The notes: generated by a model not told the origin, from the sequence alone. A stretch of 35,879 nt of DNA from Emcibacter sp. (GCA_016764855.1 JAESRB010000112.1:1-35879), one strand, 5' to 3'. Positions 9,891-18,166 are shown, counted from the stretch's first letter. Translations and numbers: made by a program.

Positions 9891-10115
9891 TTAAAGCATC
9901 AGGTTATTCATGAAACGGACAATAATACCCAATATCAGAATATAAAGTCCGATGCGGTTGAAGAGGTATTCCTGCTTTGTCAGGTCTAGCTTACTGAACC
10001 ATATTTTTTTGAAAAGCTTGCTATCTTTTGTCCTCTGATAATATTTCACCATGGAGATTACCATTAAGGTGAGGCCGCCAAAAACCAGAATATTTTCAAT
10101 AAATGTATATGTCAT
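9891..10115 (-). CDS. Small two-helix membrane protein, unknown function
   Basis: 74 residues. Two hydrophobic segments (about 7-24 and 50-70) are separated by a basic, hydrophilic loop (YYQRTKDSKLFKKIWFSKLDLTKQEY). I do not recognise the family. It lies between the symporter and the sensor kinase on the same strand, 61 bases from the kinase start, which suggests co-transcription with the kinase or a role at its membrane domain. That is inference from position. The weak AGGGACAAG before the ATG and the coherent hydrophobic pattern favour a real gene. Confidence 0.65.
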   Translation of the reverse strand: MTYTFIENILVFGGLTLMVISMVKYYQRTKDSKLFKKIWFSKLDLTKQEYLFNRIGLYILILGIIVRFMNNLML

Positions 10116-10157
10116 ATTTTCTTGTCCCTGTGGTTATTGTAGGCATGAAAACAGCAT

Positions 10158-10186
10158 AAAGGCAAGCCAATGAATGGCTTGCCTTT
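10158..10186 (-). terminator. Strong hairpin after the symporter gene, probable terminator
   Basis: A perfect 12-bp stem (10158-10169 with 10175-10186) has a 5-base loop. It lies between the end of the large symporter subunit gene and the small membrane protein gene. The T tract after it on the reverse strand is short and interrupted, so it may be a partial terminator or an mRNA 3' end stabiliser. Confidence 0.6.
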
Positions 10187-10204
10187 ATAATTTGAGTTTT
10201 TAGT

Positions 10205-11989
10205 TTAATGGGAAAGGTGATGATGATAGGAGGCACCGGCACCTTTTGGAATACGGATACTTTCTACCATATCCTGAACGTCTTGTGGTGGAGGGGCAGT
10301 CACTCGACTGACACCATACGCCACGACAAAGTTCATGAGCATGCCCAAGGTTCCAATGCCTTCGGGGGAGATGCCAAGCAGCCAATGAGCCGCATTGTTA
10401 TCACCGGGGTTAATGAACTTGAAGTAAATGATATAAGTCGAAGTGAACAGTATCCCCGTAATCATACCTGCAATAGCACCCTCTTTATTCATCCGTTTGG
10501 AGAAAATTCCCATAATGATGATCGGGAAGAAAGAAGAGGCGGCAAGGCCAAAGGCAAAGGCCACAACCTGGGCAACAAATCCGGGTGGATTTATGCCGAA
10601 ATATCCGGCAATGCAGATGGCAATTGCCGCTGCCATACGGGCAAACATCAATTCCTGTTTATCCGAAATGTTGGGGAGCAATATCTTCTTGAATAAATCA
10701 TGAGATATTGAGGTGGAGATCACCAATAACAGGCCGGCGGCCGTGGATAGCGCTGCGGCCAAACCACCTGCTGCCACCAAAGCAATTACCCAATTGGGCA
10801 ATCCTGCAATTTCGGGGTTGGCCAGCACGATGATGTCTCTGTCAATATACAATTCATTGACGCCGTCAGTTATCTTGTTGTGTAATAAACGTTCGCCATG
10901 GGCACCCCGGTTTTCAGAGAAAAGGGGTTTGCCTTCAAAGACTTTTCCTTTGACATATTGGATCTTGCCATCGTTATTCTTATCAACCCAAGCGATCAGA
11001 TTGCTGTCTTCCCAGTTTTTGAACCATTCCGGGGTTGCGGTATATTCTGCATTGCTCACGGTGTTGATCAAATTCACTCTGGCAAAAGACGCAATGGCCG
11101 GTGCCGTTGTATAAAGAATTGCAATGAGAACAAGAGCATAACCCGCAGAAATACGTGCATCCCGTACTTTTGGTACAGTAAAGAAGCGAATGATCACATG
11201 GGGTAGTCCAGCGGTTCCAACCATAAGGGCGGCAGTGATAAAGAAGATATCAATTGTTGATTTCGTCCCGTCCGTATAGGTGCCAAAGCCTAATTCCTGG
11301 CTTAATCCATCTAGCCTATCAAGGAGATAAACGCCGGAACCATCATTTAATACACTGCCAAAGCCTAATTGTGGAATGGGATTGTCAGTCATTAAAATTG
11401 AGATGAATATTGCCGGAACCATAAAGGCAAAGATCAGCACGCAATATTGCGCAACCTGTGTATAGGTAATGCCTTTCATTCCACCTAGAACAGCATAGAA
11501 GAAGACAACTGTCATACCGATCATAACGCCTATTTCAATCTCTACTTCCAGAAAGCGTGAGAAAACAATGCCTACGCCGCGCATTTGTCCCGCCACATAG
11601 GTAAAGGATATAAAGATAGCGCAGACCACCGCAACCAAACGTGCCGTATCGGAATAATAGCGGTCACCGACAAAATCAGGTACGGTAAATTTCCCGAATT
11701 TTCTGAGGTAAGGTGCCAGTAAAAGGGCAAGCAATACGTAACCACCTGTCCAGCCCATCAAATACATGCCGCCGTCACGGCCCATAAAGGAAATTAAGCC
11801 AGCCATGGAAATAAATGATGCGGCGGACATCCAGTCGGCCGCTGTGGCCATGCCGTTGGCAAGAGGATGAACATCCCCACCCGCAACATAGAATTCAGCA
11901 GTTGATCCCGCTCTCGCCCAAATAGCAATCCCGATATAAAGCGTGAATGTTAGGCCAACGATGATATAGGTTAATGTTTGTACGTCCAT
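10205..11989 (-). CDS. Sodium/solute (acetate-type) symporter, large subunit, VC_2705 subfamily
   Basis: 594 residues, a sodium:solute symporter family (SLC5-like) inner-membrane transporter with about 13 predicted helices. Signature segments include ATAADWMSAASFISMAGL and GLPHVIIRFFTVPKVRDAR. Between helices there is a long hydrophilic insertion (about 301-395) that carries an EF-hand-like acidic loop at residues 336-344 (DKNNDGKIQ). The pairing with a small DUF4212 subunit 2 bases upstream identifies the VC_2705 subfamily rather than classical ActP. GGGAGAG before the ATG lies within the end of the small-subunit gene, so translation is coupled. Acetate is the likely substrate given acs and the CrbS/R-like pair nearby, but other monocarboxylates are possible. 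Confidence 0.88.
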   Translation of the reverse strand: MDVQTLTYIIVGLTFTLYIGIAIWARAGSTAEFYVAGGDVHPLANGMATAADWMSAASFISMAGLISFMGRDGGMYLMGWTGGYVLLALLLAPYLRKFGKFTVPDFVGDRYYSDTARLVAVVCAIFISFTYVAGQMRGVGIVFSRFLEVEIEIGVMIGMTVVFFYAVLGGMKGITYTQVAQYCVLIFAFMVPAIFISILMTDNPIPQLGFGSVLNDGSGVYLLDRLDGLSQELGFGTYTDGTKSTIDIFFITAALMVGTAGLPHVIIRFFTVPKVRDARISAGYALVLIAILYTTAPAIASFARVNLINTVSNAEYTATPEWFKNWEDSNLIAWVDKNNDGKIQYVKGKVFEGKPLFSENRGAHGERLLHNKITDGVNELYIDRDIIVLANPEIAGLPNWVIALVAAGGLAAALSTAAGLLLVISTSISHDLFKKILLPNISDKQELMFARMAAAIAICIAGYFGINPPGFVAQVVAFAFGLAASSFFPIIIMGIFSKRMNKEGAIAGMITGILFTSTYIIYFKFINPGDNNAAHWLLGISPEGIGTLGMLMNFVVAYGVSRVTAPPPQDVQDMVESIRIPKGAGASYHHHLSH

Positions 11990-11991
11990 AG

Positions 11992-12348
11992 TTACTCTCC
12001 CTTCTTATCGTCATGTTCGGATATGGAATCGATAAAACTTTCCTCATGATGATAATAATCTTCGTCTTCTACATAATCGTCGTCGTCTTCATCTACGCCG
12101 TATTTACGGTCCAGTTTGTTCATTTGATTGACGTAAATAAAAATGAGAATAACGAAAACATAAATAGCACCTTGCTGGGCCATCCAAAAACCAAGTTTAA
12201 ATCCGAAGAACCGGATATTATTTAACTCATCTGAGAAGAGTATCCCCATTCCAAATGAGACAATGAACCAAACGACCAGAAGGGTGAGCATCAACTTGAT
12301 GTTTTCCTTCCAATAGGCTTGGGCATTTTCTTTTTCTGAAGTGTTCAT
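11992..12348 (-). CDS. Symporter small subunit, DUF4212 family, with acidic tail
   Basis: 118 residues from the ATG at 12348, which has AGGGTGG 6 bases upstream; a longer frame to 12390 exists but has no such site. Two predicted membrane helices (about 18-41 and 53-76) match the DUF4212 small subunit that accompanies VC_2705-type symporters. The tail after the second helix is unusually acidic with two His (DEDDDDYVEDEDYYHHEE), making the protein longer than I would expect for the family. It is followed after 2 bases by the large subunit. It probably assembles with the large subunit in the inner membrane. Confidence 0.85.
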   Translation of the reverse strand: MNTSEKENAQAYWKENIKLMLTLLVVWFIVSFGMGILFSDELNNIRFFGFKLGFWMAQQGAIYVFVILIFIYVNQMNKLDRKYGVDEDDDDYVEDEDYYHHEESFIDSISEHDDKKGE

Positions 12349-12432
12349 TTTAAGCCACCCTAGTGTTGTTATAAAGAAAAGGTCTGCCATTAAACACTAG
12401 CAAAGAGGTAGAGTAATTTACAGCTAACTTTA

Positions 12433-12449
12433 GTCTAATGTCGTCATAA
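12433..12449. promoter_or_regulatory. Motif upstream of the symporter genes resembling those near acs
   Basis: GTCTAAT (12433-12439) matches the core of the ATGTCTAATA elements near acs. The adjoining GTCGTCATAA (12440-12449) is a one-base variant of GTCGTATAA. It is about 85 bases before the small subunit start. This is a possible site for the CrbR-like regulator, resting on recurrence only. Confidence 0.3.
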
Positions 12450-12667
12450 CCATATGTATTTAAATGATTAAATTATATAAATTAGTGACTTGTTAAATAA
12501 AGAAGGAAAATTTATACCCTTTAGGTTCAGTATGTTTATTTCCCACGCATATAGGGCTGAAACGGTATAGGACGTCTTATGTTCTGTAACATTTTACGGT
12601 GTGGAGTATGGGGGAGGTTGGCTAATTTTGGAAAATACATTCCTTAACCTCATGCTTTTTTAATATC
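12450..12667. other. Gene-free stretch between the symporter operon and the btuB promoter
   Basis: AT-rich at its left end (long A/T runs at 12455-12510), then more mixed. No open reading frame with a ribosome binding site, no RNA gene and no clear repeat was seen. It presumably holds the promoter of the leftward symporter operon. Confidence 0.5.
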
Positions 12668-12697
12668 TTGCATTGCACAATTTTTTCATTATATAGT
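12668..12697 (+). promoter_or_regulatory. Sigma-70-type promoter of the btuB operon
   Basis: TTGCAT (12668-12673) and TATAGT (12692-12697) are separated by 18 bases. The predicted start of transcription, near 12704, falls just before the cobalamin riboswitch. Confidence 0.6.
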
Positions 12698-12709
12698 GTT
12701 TTCATAAAT

Positions 12710-12856
12710 GGTGCCCATTAAGGGGTAAAAGGGAACACGGTGTTAAAATCCGTGACTGTGCCCGCAACTGTGTTTGGTAAGTTTGGTTTTCAGATACCAC
12801 TGGAATTTCCGGGAAGGTGAAATCCGAACGTTGAGCCATAAGTCAGGAAACCTGCC
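12710..12856 (+). ncRNA. Cobalamin riboswitch (adenosylcobalamin-type aptamer)
   Basis: The conserved elements are present in order: GGTGCCC at 12710; GGGAACACGGTG followed by AAAATCCGTGACTGTGCCCGC; a CCACTGG segment; CCGGGAAGGTGAAATCC; GAGCCATAAG; and the B12 box AGTCAGGAAACCTGCC at 12841-12856. It lies between a plausible promoter and btuB. In this family binding of adenosylcobalamin lowers expression, usually by hiding the ribosome binding site or by termination. No strong T-tracted terminator is visible in the next 140 bases, so translational control at the GGAGGAG site is more likely. Confidence 0.95.
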
Positions 12857-12997
12857 ATTTAGTCGCCCTTTCTGTCTGTCGGGACAATGGATCAGAGCGG
12901 AATATCCGTACAGGTGGCATTCGTTGCTTTGTGCGGAGTTTCGTCAAAAAAACTCTTCACAATTTATAGTATGTTGTATAAATGGAGGAGTAATCCT

Positions 12998-14815
12998 ATG
13001 AAATATCAAGTATCTGTTCTCGCCCTTATCCCTTTTGCGTTGCCGACCGTGTCTTTGGCGGAAAATATGGATGAAATGGTGGTCACTGCATCACGTTACG
13101 AACAACCGTTGTCCAATATTGGCAGCAGTATTTCTGTGATAACGGCCGATGACCTGCAACAATCCCAGAATGTTTTTATTCAGGATATGTTGCAAAATAT
13201 ACCCGGCGTTTCTTTGAACCAGACGGGCAGTTTTGGCGGCGTTTCTTCTGTCAGGATCAGGGGCGCGGACACAAGCCAGACAGTGGTTTTGATCGATGGC
13301 GTACAGGTTAATGACGTGAGCGGTACCGGCGGTGGGTTTAATTTTGCCAATCTTGATCCAAACGGTATTGAGCGCATTGAAATTCTGCGGGGGCCGCAAT
13401 CCATTCTTTATGGTTCCGATGCTATCGGCGGTGTGATTAATATAATCACTAAATCAGGCGGTAAAGGTCTTGGCGGCAGTGCATTCGTCGAAGGCGGCTC
13501 CTTTGAGACTTTTCGCGGTGGTGTTAACCTTCACGGGGGGACGGATAAGCTCAAATTCAATTTCTCCATGAGTGGCATTACCACAGACGGTATATCCAAG
13601 GCTGATGAAAATGATGGCAACACAGAAGAAGATGGCTATAATAATATTACGGTGCAGGGCAAAGTAACGGCCCGTGTGTCAGAGATTATCACCACAGAAG
13701 TCATTGCCCGTTATTCTGATAGTGAAAATGAGTTTGATGATTTTGGCGCGGATGGGGATAGAGTGGGAACTACCGAGGAATTTATGATCGCAGGCCGCGT
13801 TCATGCAATCCTGTTGGATGGTCGTTTTAAGAACAGCTTTTCTCTTGAATATTCCTCAACGGATCGTCGCAATGAAACCAACGGCGTAGAAAGTTATCTC
13901 GCAGAAGGAACGCGCTTGAACCTTGATTATTTTGGGCGCTATACGGTCAGCGACGATATCGGCATTTCCTTTGGCGCACAGCATGAGGAAACCAAAGTTT
14001 CGACGCTCTCGGACCAAAAGTTCGATATTGACAGTTTGTTTTCCGAAGTAAGCTTTCAGGGAATTTCAGATCTTACCCTGACGGCAGGGCTACGTTATGA
14101 TAATCATAATAAATATGGTGATACGGTAACGCCGCGACTGACCGCTTCATACCAAATTCCAGATTCTGGAACACGTGTGTTTGCAACTTGGGGTGAAGGA
14201 TTTAAGGCACCGTCCGTTTTTCAACTTTCTGCTAGCTATGGTAATATTAATCTGAAGCCGGAAGAAACAACAGGTTGGGACGTTGGTATAGAGCAGACAT
14301 TATTTGATGGTGGCGTGATCTTGACCACGACATATTTCAAGCAAAATATTAAGAATAATATTGATTATGTCTGCGTTTGGCCTGCCAATACAAATTGTTA
14401 TAAAAATATTAACGCTGTACGGTCCAAGGGTGTGGAAGTTTCTATTGCGGCACAGGTCCATGAACAGGTCAACATCAGCGCAAACTATACTTATACCGAT
14501 AGCATTGACCGGGATACGGGTGAGAAGTTGGAGCGCATTCCCGCCCATGCTGCCTATGGCCAAATTGCATGGCAGGCAATGGAGGGACTTAACCTGACAG
14601 CAAGCTTAACTTATAATGGTAAGGAACTGCCGCGCAATTTTTCCGCCGGAGTTGATGGTTGGGTCCGGGCTGACCTTCGGGCTTCCTATGATATTACGGA
14701 ACAGGTTTCGGTCTATGGCCGGATCGACAATCTGTTTGATAAGGAATATCAGCAGGTATCTGGCTATGGCACGCCTGACCGGTCTGCCTTTGTCGGCATA
14801 AGAGGGAAATTCTAG
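12998..14815 (+). CDS. btuB: Vitamin B12 TonB-dependent outer-membrane receptor
   Basis: 605 residues from the ATG at 12998, chosen because GGAGGAG lies 10 bases upstream and a signal peptide follows directly (MKYQVSVLALIPFALPTVSLAE). An earlier in-frame ATG at 12887 would add 37 non-signal residues. The TonB box is MDEMVVTASRYEQPL, close to that of BtuB; the plug has SVRIRGADTSQTVVLIDG and RIEILRGPQSILYGSDAIGGVINI; and the barrel ends GIRGKF with a terminal Phe. The cobalamin riboswitch upstream and cobalamin genes downstream fix the ligand as a corrinoid. First gene of the + strand cobalamin operon. Confidence 0.93.
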   Translation: MKYQVSVLALIPFALPTVSLAENMDEMVVTASRYEQPLSNIGSSISVITADDLQQSQNVFIQDMLQNIPGVSLNQTGSFGGVSSVRIRGADTSQTVVLIDGVQVNDVSGTGGGFNFANLDPNGIERIEILRGPQSILYGSDAIGGVINIITKSGGKGLGGSAFVEGGSFETFRGGVNLHGGTDKLKFNFSMSGITTDGISKADENDGNTEEDGYNNITVQGKVTARVSEIITTEVIARYSDSENEFDDFGADGDRVGTTEEFMIAGRVHAILLDGRFKNSFSLEYSSTDRRNETNGVESYLAEGTRLNLDYFGRYTVSDDIGISFGAQHEETKVSTLSDQKFDIDSLFSEVSFQGISDLTLTAGLRYDNHNKYGDTVTPRLTASYQIPDSGTRVFATWGEGFKAPSVFQLSASYGNINLKPEETTGWDVGIEQTLFDGGVILTTTYFKQNIKNNIDYVCVWPANTNCYKNINAVRSKGVEVSIAAQVHEQVNISANYTYTDSIDRDTGEKLERIPAHAAYGQIAWQAMEGLNLTASLTYNGKELPRNFSAGVDGWVRADLRASYDITEQVSVYGRIDNLFDKEYQQVSGYGTPDRSAFVGIRGKF

Positions 14816-14858
14816 GCCACTGTACCTGCGTAGAATAAGGACAGCCACTTTTAGTAAA

Positions 14859-15674
14859 ATGATTGCAATATATTGTTTTCTGATAGTGGCTGTCTGCCAT
14901 TTATCCGCTGCGTATGCGGTGGAGAAAGTGGTCTCTCTTGATTATTGTGCCGATCAATATATTTTGAGCCTTGCGGACCGGAGCCAGATTATGGCTTTGT
15001 CTCGGGATGCGACGAAAAGCCATTCTTTTTACGCGGAACAGGCGCAGGGTATTCCCAAGTTCGGCTCCAGCGCGGAAGAAGTCCTTCACATGAATCCCGA
15101 TCTGGTGGTCCGTTATTGGGGCGGTCGGAAGTTTCTGGATGTTTTGAAAAAGGCGCATATTCCAGTGGCGAGTCCTCTCTATGGCAACGGGTCAGCGACG
15201 CTGTATAAAAATTTACGTCTTGTTGGAAAAGCTCTCGGTCAGGAACAGAGGGCAGAGACAATGATAGTGGAGCATCAGCAGCGTTATGAAGCTTTGCGGG
15301 GGAAGCCTAAAATGGCTCTGCGGGCGGCTTATATAACACCGGGCGGGACAACGGCTGGTGTGGGAACCTTTGTTGATGATACATTGCGGCTTGCGGGACT
15401 GCAAAGCGTTGCAGCAGAATTCGGCCTCAGGGGGTGGCAGGATTTTCCTTTGGAAGCTTTGGTGCAAAACCCGCCCGATATTATCATTGGCAGCTTCTTC
15501 GACCTTGAAAATCCGAGGGTTGCCAATTGGAGCATTGCGCGTCACAAACGGATACAGAAAATGATGGTGGAAATTCCCACCATATTGGTGCCGGGACGGT
15601 ATCTGTCTTGTAACGGTATTTTTACATTAGAGGCCGCGGAATATATCCGGAAAATGGTTGGTAAATTATGGTGA
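14859..15674 (+). CDS. BtuF-like periplasmic cobalamin-binding protein
   Basis: 271 residues with a signal peptide (to about AAYA, residue 20), then a class III periplasmic binding fold of the TroA/BtuF type: VVSLDYCADQYILSLADRSQIMALS, a long connecting helix (ATLYKNLRLVGKAL...), and PPDIIIGSFF. It lies 43 bases after btuB and overlaps cbiB by 7 bases, so it is in the same operon and probably binds corrinoids in the periplasm. No permease (BtuC) or ATPase (BtuD) gene is in the window. The ribosome binding site is weak: AAGGA is about 16 bases before the ATG. A metal-chelate binding protein is the alternative. Confidence 0.82.
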   Translation: MIAIYCFLIVAVCHLSAAYAVEKVVSLDYCADQYILSLADRSQIMALSRDATKSHSFYAEQAQGIPKFGSSAEEVLHMNPDLVVRYWGGRKFLDVLKKAHIPVASPLYGNGSATLYKNLRLVGKALGQEQRAETMIVEHQQRYEALRGKPKMALRAAYITPGGTTAGVGTFVDDTLRLAGLQSVAAEFGLRGWQDFPLEALVQNPPDIIIGSFFDLENPRVANWSIARHKRIQKMMVEIPTILVPGRYLSCNGIFTLEAAEYIRKMVGKLW

Positions 15675-16597
15675 TGCCAGAAATTCTTTTGGGGGCATTG
15701 GTCATTGACGCTTTTTTTGGCGAACCGAAGATTATCTACAAATATATTTCCCATCCGGTAACAGGCATGGCACGGATACTTTCGTGGTTGGAGCGGCTTG
15801 GTAATAGAGAACATTTTTCGGCAGCAAAACGTCAAATATTGGGGGTTGTCTGTCTGGGCCTATATTTAACCATTGTTACGGTCCCGGCTTTGTGGTTGGA
15901 GACGGTGGTGTCGCCTTTTCTGCTGGTTATTCTGGCGAGTATTTTCCTGTCGTTTCGCAGTCTTGTGGATCATGTATTGGCTGTTACTGGGGATGATCCT
16001 CGCGGGGCCGTGGCAAAAATCGTGGGTCGCCGGGTTGAGGATTTGAGTCTTTACGGGGTCAATCGGGCCGCGATTGAAAGCCTTGCGGAGAATTTTTCTG
16101 ACGGTGTGATTGCACCCTGTTTCTGGTTTCTCATGGGCGGATTTCCGGGCATTGTTTGTTATAAGGCGATCAATACGGCGGATAGTATGATCGGTTATAA
16201 AACCGCCCGTTACCTGAAATTTGGATGGGCGGCGGCTAGGCTTGATGATGTGGCGAATTATATTCCCGCGCGGCTGACCGCACTGTTGATCGCCTTTGGG
16301 GCTTTGTTATACGGAAAAGCTCATTGTTGGGATGGTTTCCTCATGGCTTTGAAATATGCGGACCGCCATAAATCTCCCAATGCGGGTTGGCCGGAATCTG
16401 CCATGGCTGGTGCGCTTGATCTACGTCTTGGCGGTCCCCGTCAATACGGCGAAATATCCGTAGAGGGCGCATGGTTAGGAGAAGGCCGGGAGCAGGCGGA
16501 AAAAAGTGACATCATACAGGCTGTGCAAATCATATGGATTTGTTGGGGAATTATTTTAATTATGTTAGGAGCGATATCCTATGAAACATGGTGGTGA
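15668..16597 (+). CDS. cbiB: Adenosylcobinamide-phosphate synthase
   Basis: 309 residues, an integral inner-membrane protein that joins aminopropanol (phosphate) to adenosylcobyric acid. Family landmarks are the N-terminal DAFFGEP, the central GRRVEDLSLYGVNRAAIESLAENFSDGVIAP, YKAINTADSMIGYK, FGWAAARLDDVANYIPARL and SPNAGWPESAMAGAL. Length matches CbiB (called CobD in some alphaproteobacteria). It overlaps the binding-protein gene by 7 bases and the following PLP enzyme gene by 17 bases. That enzyme supplies its aminopropanol-phosphate substrate. Confidence 0.95.
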   Translation: MVMPEILLGALVIDAFFGEPKIIYKYISHPVTGMARILSWLERLGNREHFSAAKRQILGVVCLGLYLTIVTVPALWLETVVSPFLLVILASIFLSFRSLVDHVLAVTGDDPRGAVAKIVGRRVEDLSLYGVNRAAIESLAENFSDGVIAPCFWFLMGGFPGIVCYKAINTADSMIGYKTARYLKFGWAAARLDDVANYIPARLTALLIAFGALLYGKAHCWDGFLMALKYADRHKSPNAGWPESAMAGALDLRLGGPRQYGEISVEGAWLGEGREQAEKSDIIQAVQIIWICWGIILIMLGAISYETWW

Positions 16598-17564
16598 TCC
16601 CGCAGAGGTCTATCCCGATGTGCCGGGACCGTGGCTTGATTTGTCTACGGGGATTAATCCGTGGGCATATCCGTGGATGGACAAGGTGGATAGAACTGAA
16701 ATTATCAGGGCGAGTGAAAGACTGCCAACGGCGGCGGACTATAAGAAATGCCAAGATTCCTACGCGCGTTATCTTGGCGGCGACGCGGCATATGTCACGC
16801 TGGCCTCCGGGTCTCAGGCCCTGATTGAGCGCTTGCCCCTTCTGTTTGAGAAAACGACGGTTTATATCGCGGGGCCAACTTATTCGGAACATGAAATCTG
16901 CTGGAAACGGGCGGGTCATCATGTGAAAATATTTGAAAATATGGCTGAGCTTCGGGGAATTGGCAGAGACAATATCGTTATCTTCTGTACGCCCAATAAT
17001 CCCGATGGTAGATATCATGAGATGACCAATTTTATGCATGGTCATACAGCAGGCGGGGGATATGTGATCATTGACGAAGCCTTTACGGACCTTGCGCCAC
17101 ACCGCAGTATGGTTGCGCCGCACTTCATGGGGCGGGCCTTGCCCAAAAACGTGATCATTTTACGGTCTTTCGGGAAATTTTTTGGACTTGCTGGAGTGCG
17201 TATTGGGGTGGCCTATACAAAGGGTCCGGTCAAAATTCCAACGGGCCTGTGGGATATATCGAGCCTTAGTCTTTTGATCGCGGCGCACGCGGTTTCCGAT
17301 GCCGACTGGATAAGGAGTACCCGCCGTAAACTGGCGAGAGAAATGACAGCGCTTACTGCGTTATTTCGGGAAAAAGGTCATGAGGTCATTGGACAAACAG
17401 ATCTTTTCTGTTTGGTTCGGGGGCCGGACAAGGACAAGCTTTTACAGGCTGGAATTTTTGCGCGGGCCTATGAGGACATATTATTTGAGAATAGGCCGGG
17501 ACTTTTGCGTTTCGGTCTACCGCCGAGCCGTCAGGACTTTCACAAACTTGAGGAACAATTATGA
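16581..17564 (+). CDS. cobD: L-threonine-O-3-phosphate decarboxylase (PLP-dependent)
   Basis: 327 residues, class I/II aminotransferase fold. Visible landmarks are LDLSTGINPWAYP at the N-terminus, TLASGSQALI (cofactor phosphate site), FCTPNNPDGR, IIDEAF, and the Schiff-base Lys in RSFGKFFGLAGVRIG. It makes (R)-1-amino-2-propanol phosphate for the cobalamin nucleotide loop (named CobD in Salmonella, often cobC in alphaproteobacterial annotation). AGGAG lies about 10 bases before the ATG. The gene overlaps cbiB by 17 bases and cobO by 4, so the products are translationally coupled. Confidence 0.92.
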   Translation: MKHGGDPAEVYPDVPGPWLDLSTGINPWAYPWMDKVDRTEIIRASERLPTAADYKKCQDSYARYLGGDAAYVTLASGSQALIERLPLLFEKTTVYIAGPTYSEHEICWKRAGHHVKIFENMAELRGIGRDNIVIFCTPNNPDGRYHEMTNFMHGHTAGGGYVIIDEAFTDLAPHRSMVAPHFMGRALPKNVIILRSFGKFFGLAGVRIGVAYTKGPVKIPTGLWDISSLSLLIAAHAVSDADWIRSTRRKLAREMTALTALFREKGHEVIGQTDLFCLVRGPDKDKLLQAGIFARAYEDILFENRPGLLRFGLPPSRQDFHKLEEQL

Positions 17565-18166
17565 CAGACCAAAATGAAGAACATCGCGTTGCTATGGCAA
17601 AACAGCAACAGAAACAGCGTGAGATTATCAAAAGCAAAAAGAAAAGTAATAAAGGCCTTCTGTTGGTCAATACCGGGGATGGAAAAGGAAAATCTACCGC
17701 TGGTTTTGGTACGGTTCTGAGGGCATTAGGCTGTGAATGGAAAGTGGGTATTGTCTTGTATGTCAAAGGAAAATGGAAGACGGGCGAAAGGGAATTTTTT
17801 AACCGTTTTTCCGATCTGGTTGACCTGAGGGTGATGGGCGAGGGGTTCACTTGGGATACACAGGATCGGGAGCAGGATATACGCGCGGCTCGCAAGGCTT
17901 GGGCTGTTAGCTGTGACATGATGCAAAGCGGAAAATACCAACTTGTCTTGTTGGATGAATTGAATATCGTGCTGCGAAGTGGCTATTTGCCACTGGAGGA
18001 AGTTCTGGAAGGCCTTGCCGCCCGGCATGTTGATACGCATGTTATCGTCACCGGACGTAATGCCCCGGACGGTCTTATGGAAGCAGCGGATATGGTGACA
18101 GAAATGAAGAAAATCAAACATCCTTTCGATGCCGGAATCAAGGCGATACAAGGTATTGATTTTTAA
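17561..18166 (+). CDS. cobO: Corrinoid adenosyltransferase (cob(I)yrinic acid a,c-diamide adenosyltransferase)
   Basis: 201 residues, CobA/CobO/BtuR family. A basic N-terminal extension (about 1-30, KQQQKQREIIKSKKK) is followed by the P-loop NTGDGKGKSTAG, the helix FGTVLRALGCEWKVGIV, GEGFTWDTQDREQD, LVLLDELNIVLRSGYL and IVTGRNAPDGLMEAADMVTEM. It transfers the adenosyl group of ATP to Co(I) corrinoids in the cytoplasm. Its ATG overlaps the cobD stop as ATGA. Together with cobQ next door it prepares adenosylcobyric acid. Confidence 0.95.
   Translation: MTDQNEEHRVAMAKQQQKQREIIKSKKKSNKGLLLVNTGDGKGKSTAGFGTVLRALGCEWKVGIVLYVKGKWKTGEREFFNRFSDLVDLRVMGEGFTWDTQDREQDIRAARKAWAVSCDMMQSGKYQLVLLDELNIVLRSGYLPLEEVLEGLAARHVDTHVIVTGRNAPDGLMEAADMVTEMKKIKHPFDAGIKAIQGIDF

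Noticed and set aside
12887-12997. Longer btuB start at 12887
   Set aside because: The extra 37 residues are not signal-peptide-like, and the GGAGGAG site directly precedes the ATG at 12998.
17386-17919. Reverse-strand open frames across cobD, cobO and cobQ
   Set aside because: All are antisense shadows of conserved cobalamin genes, with no family resemblance.
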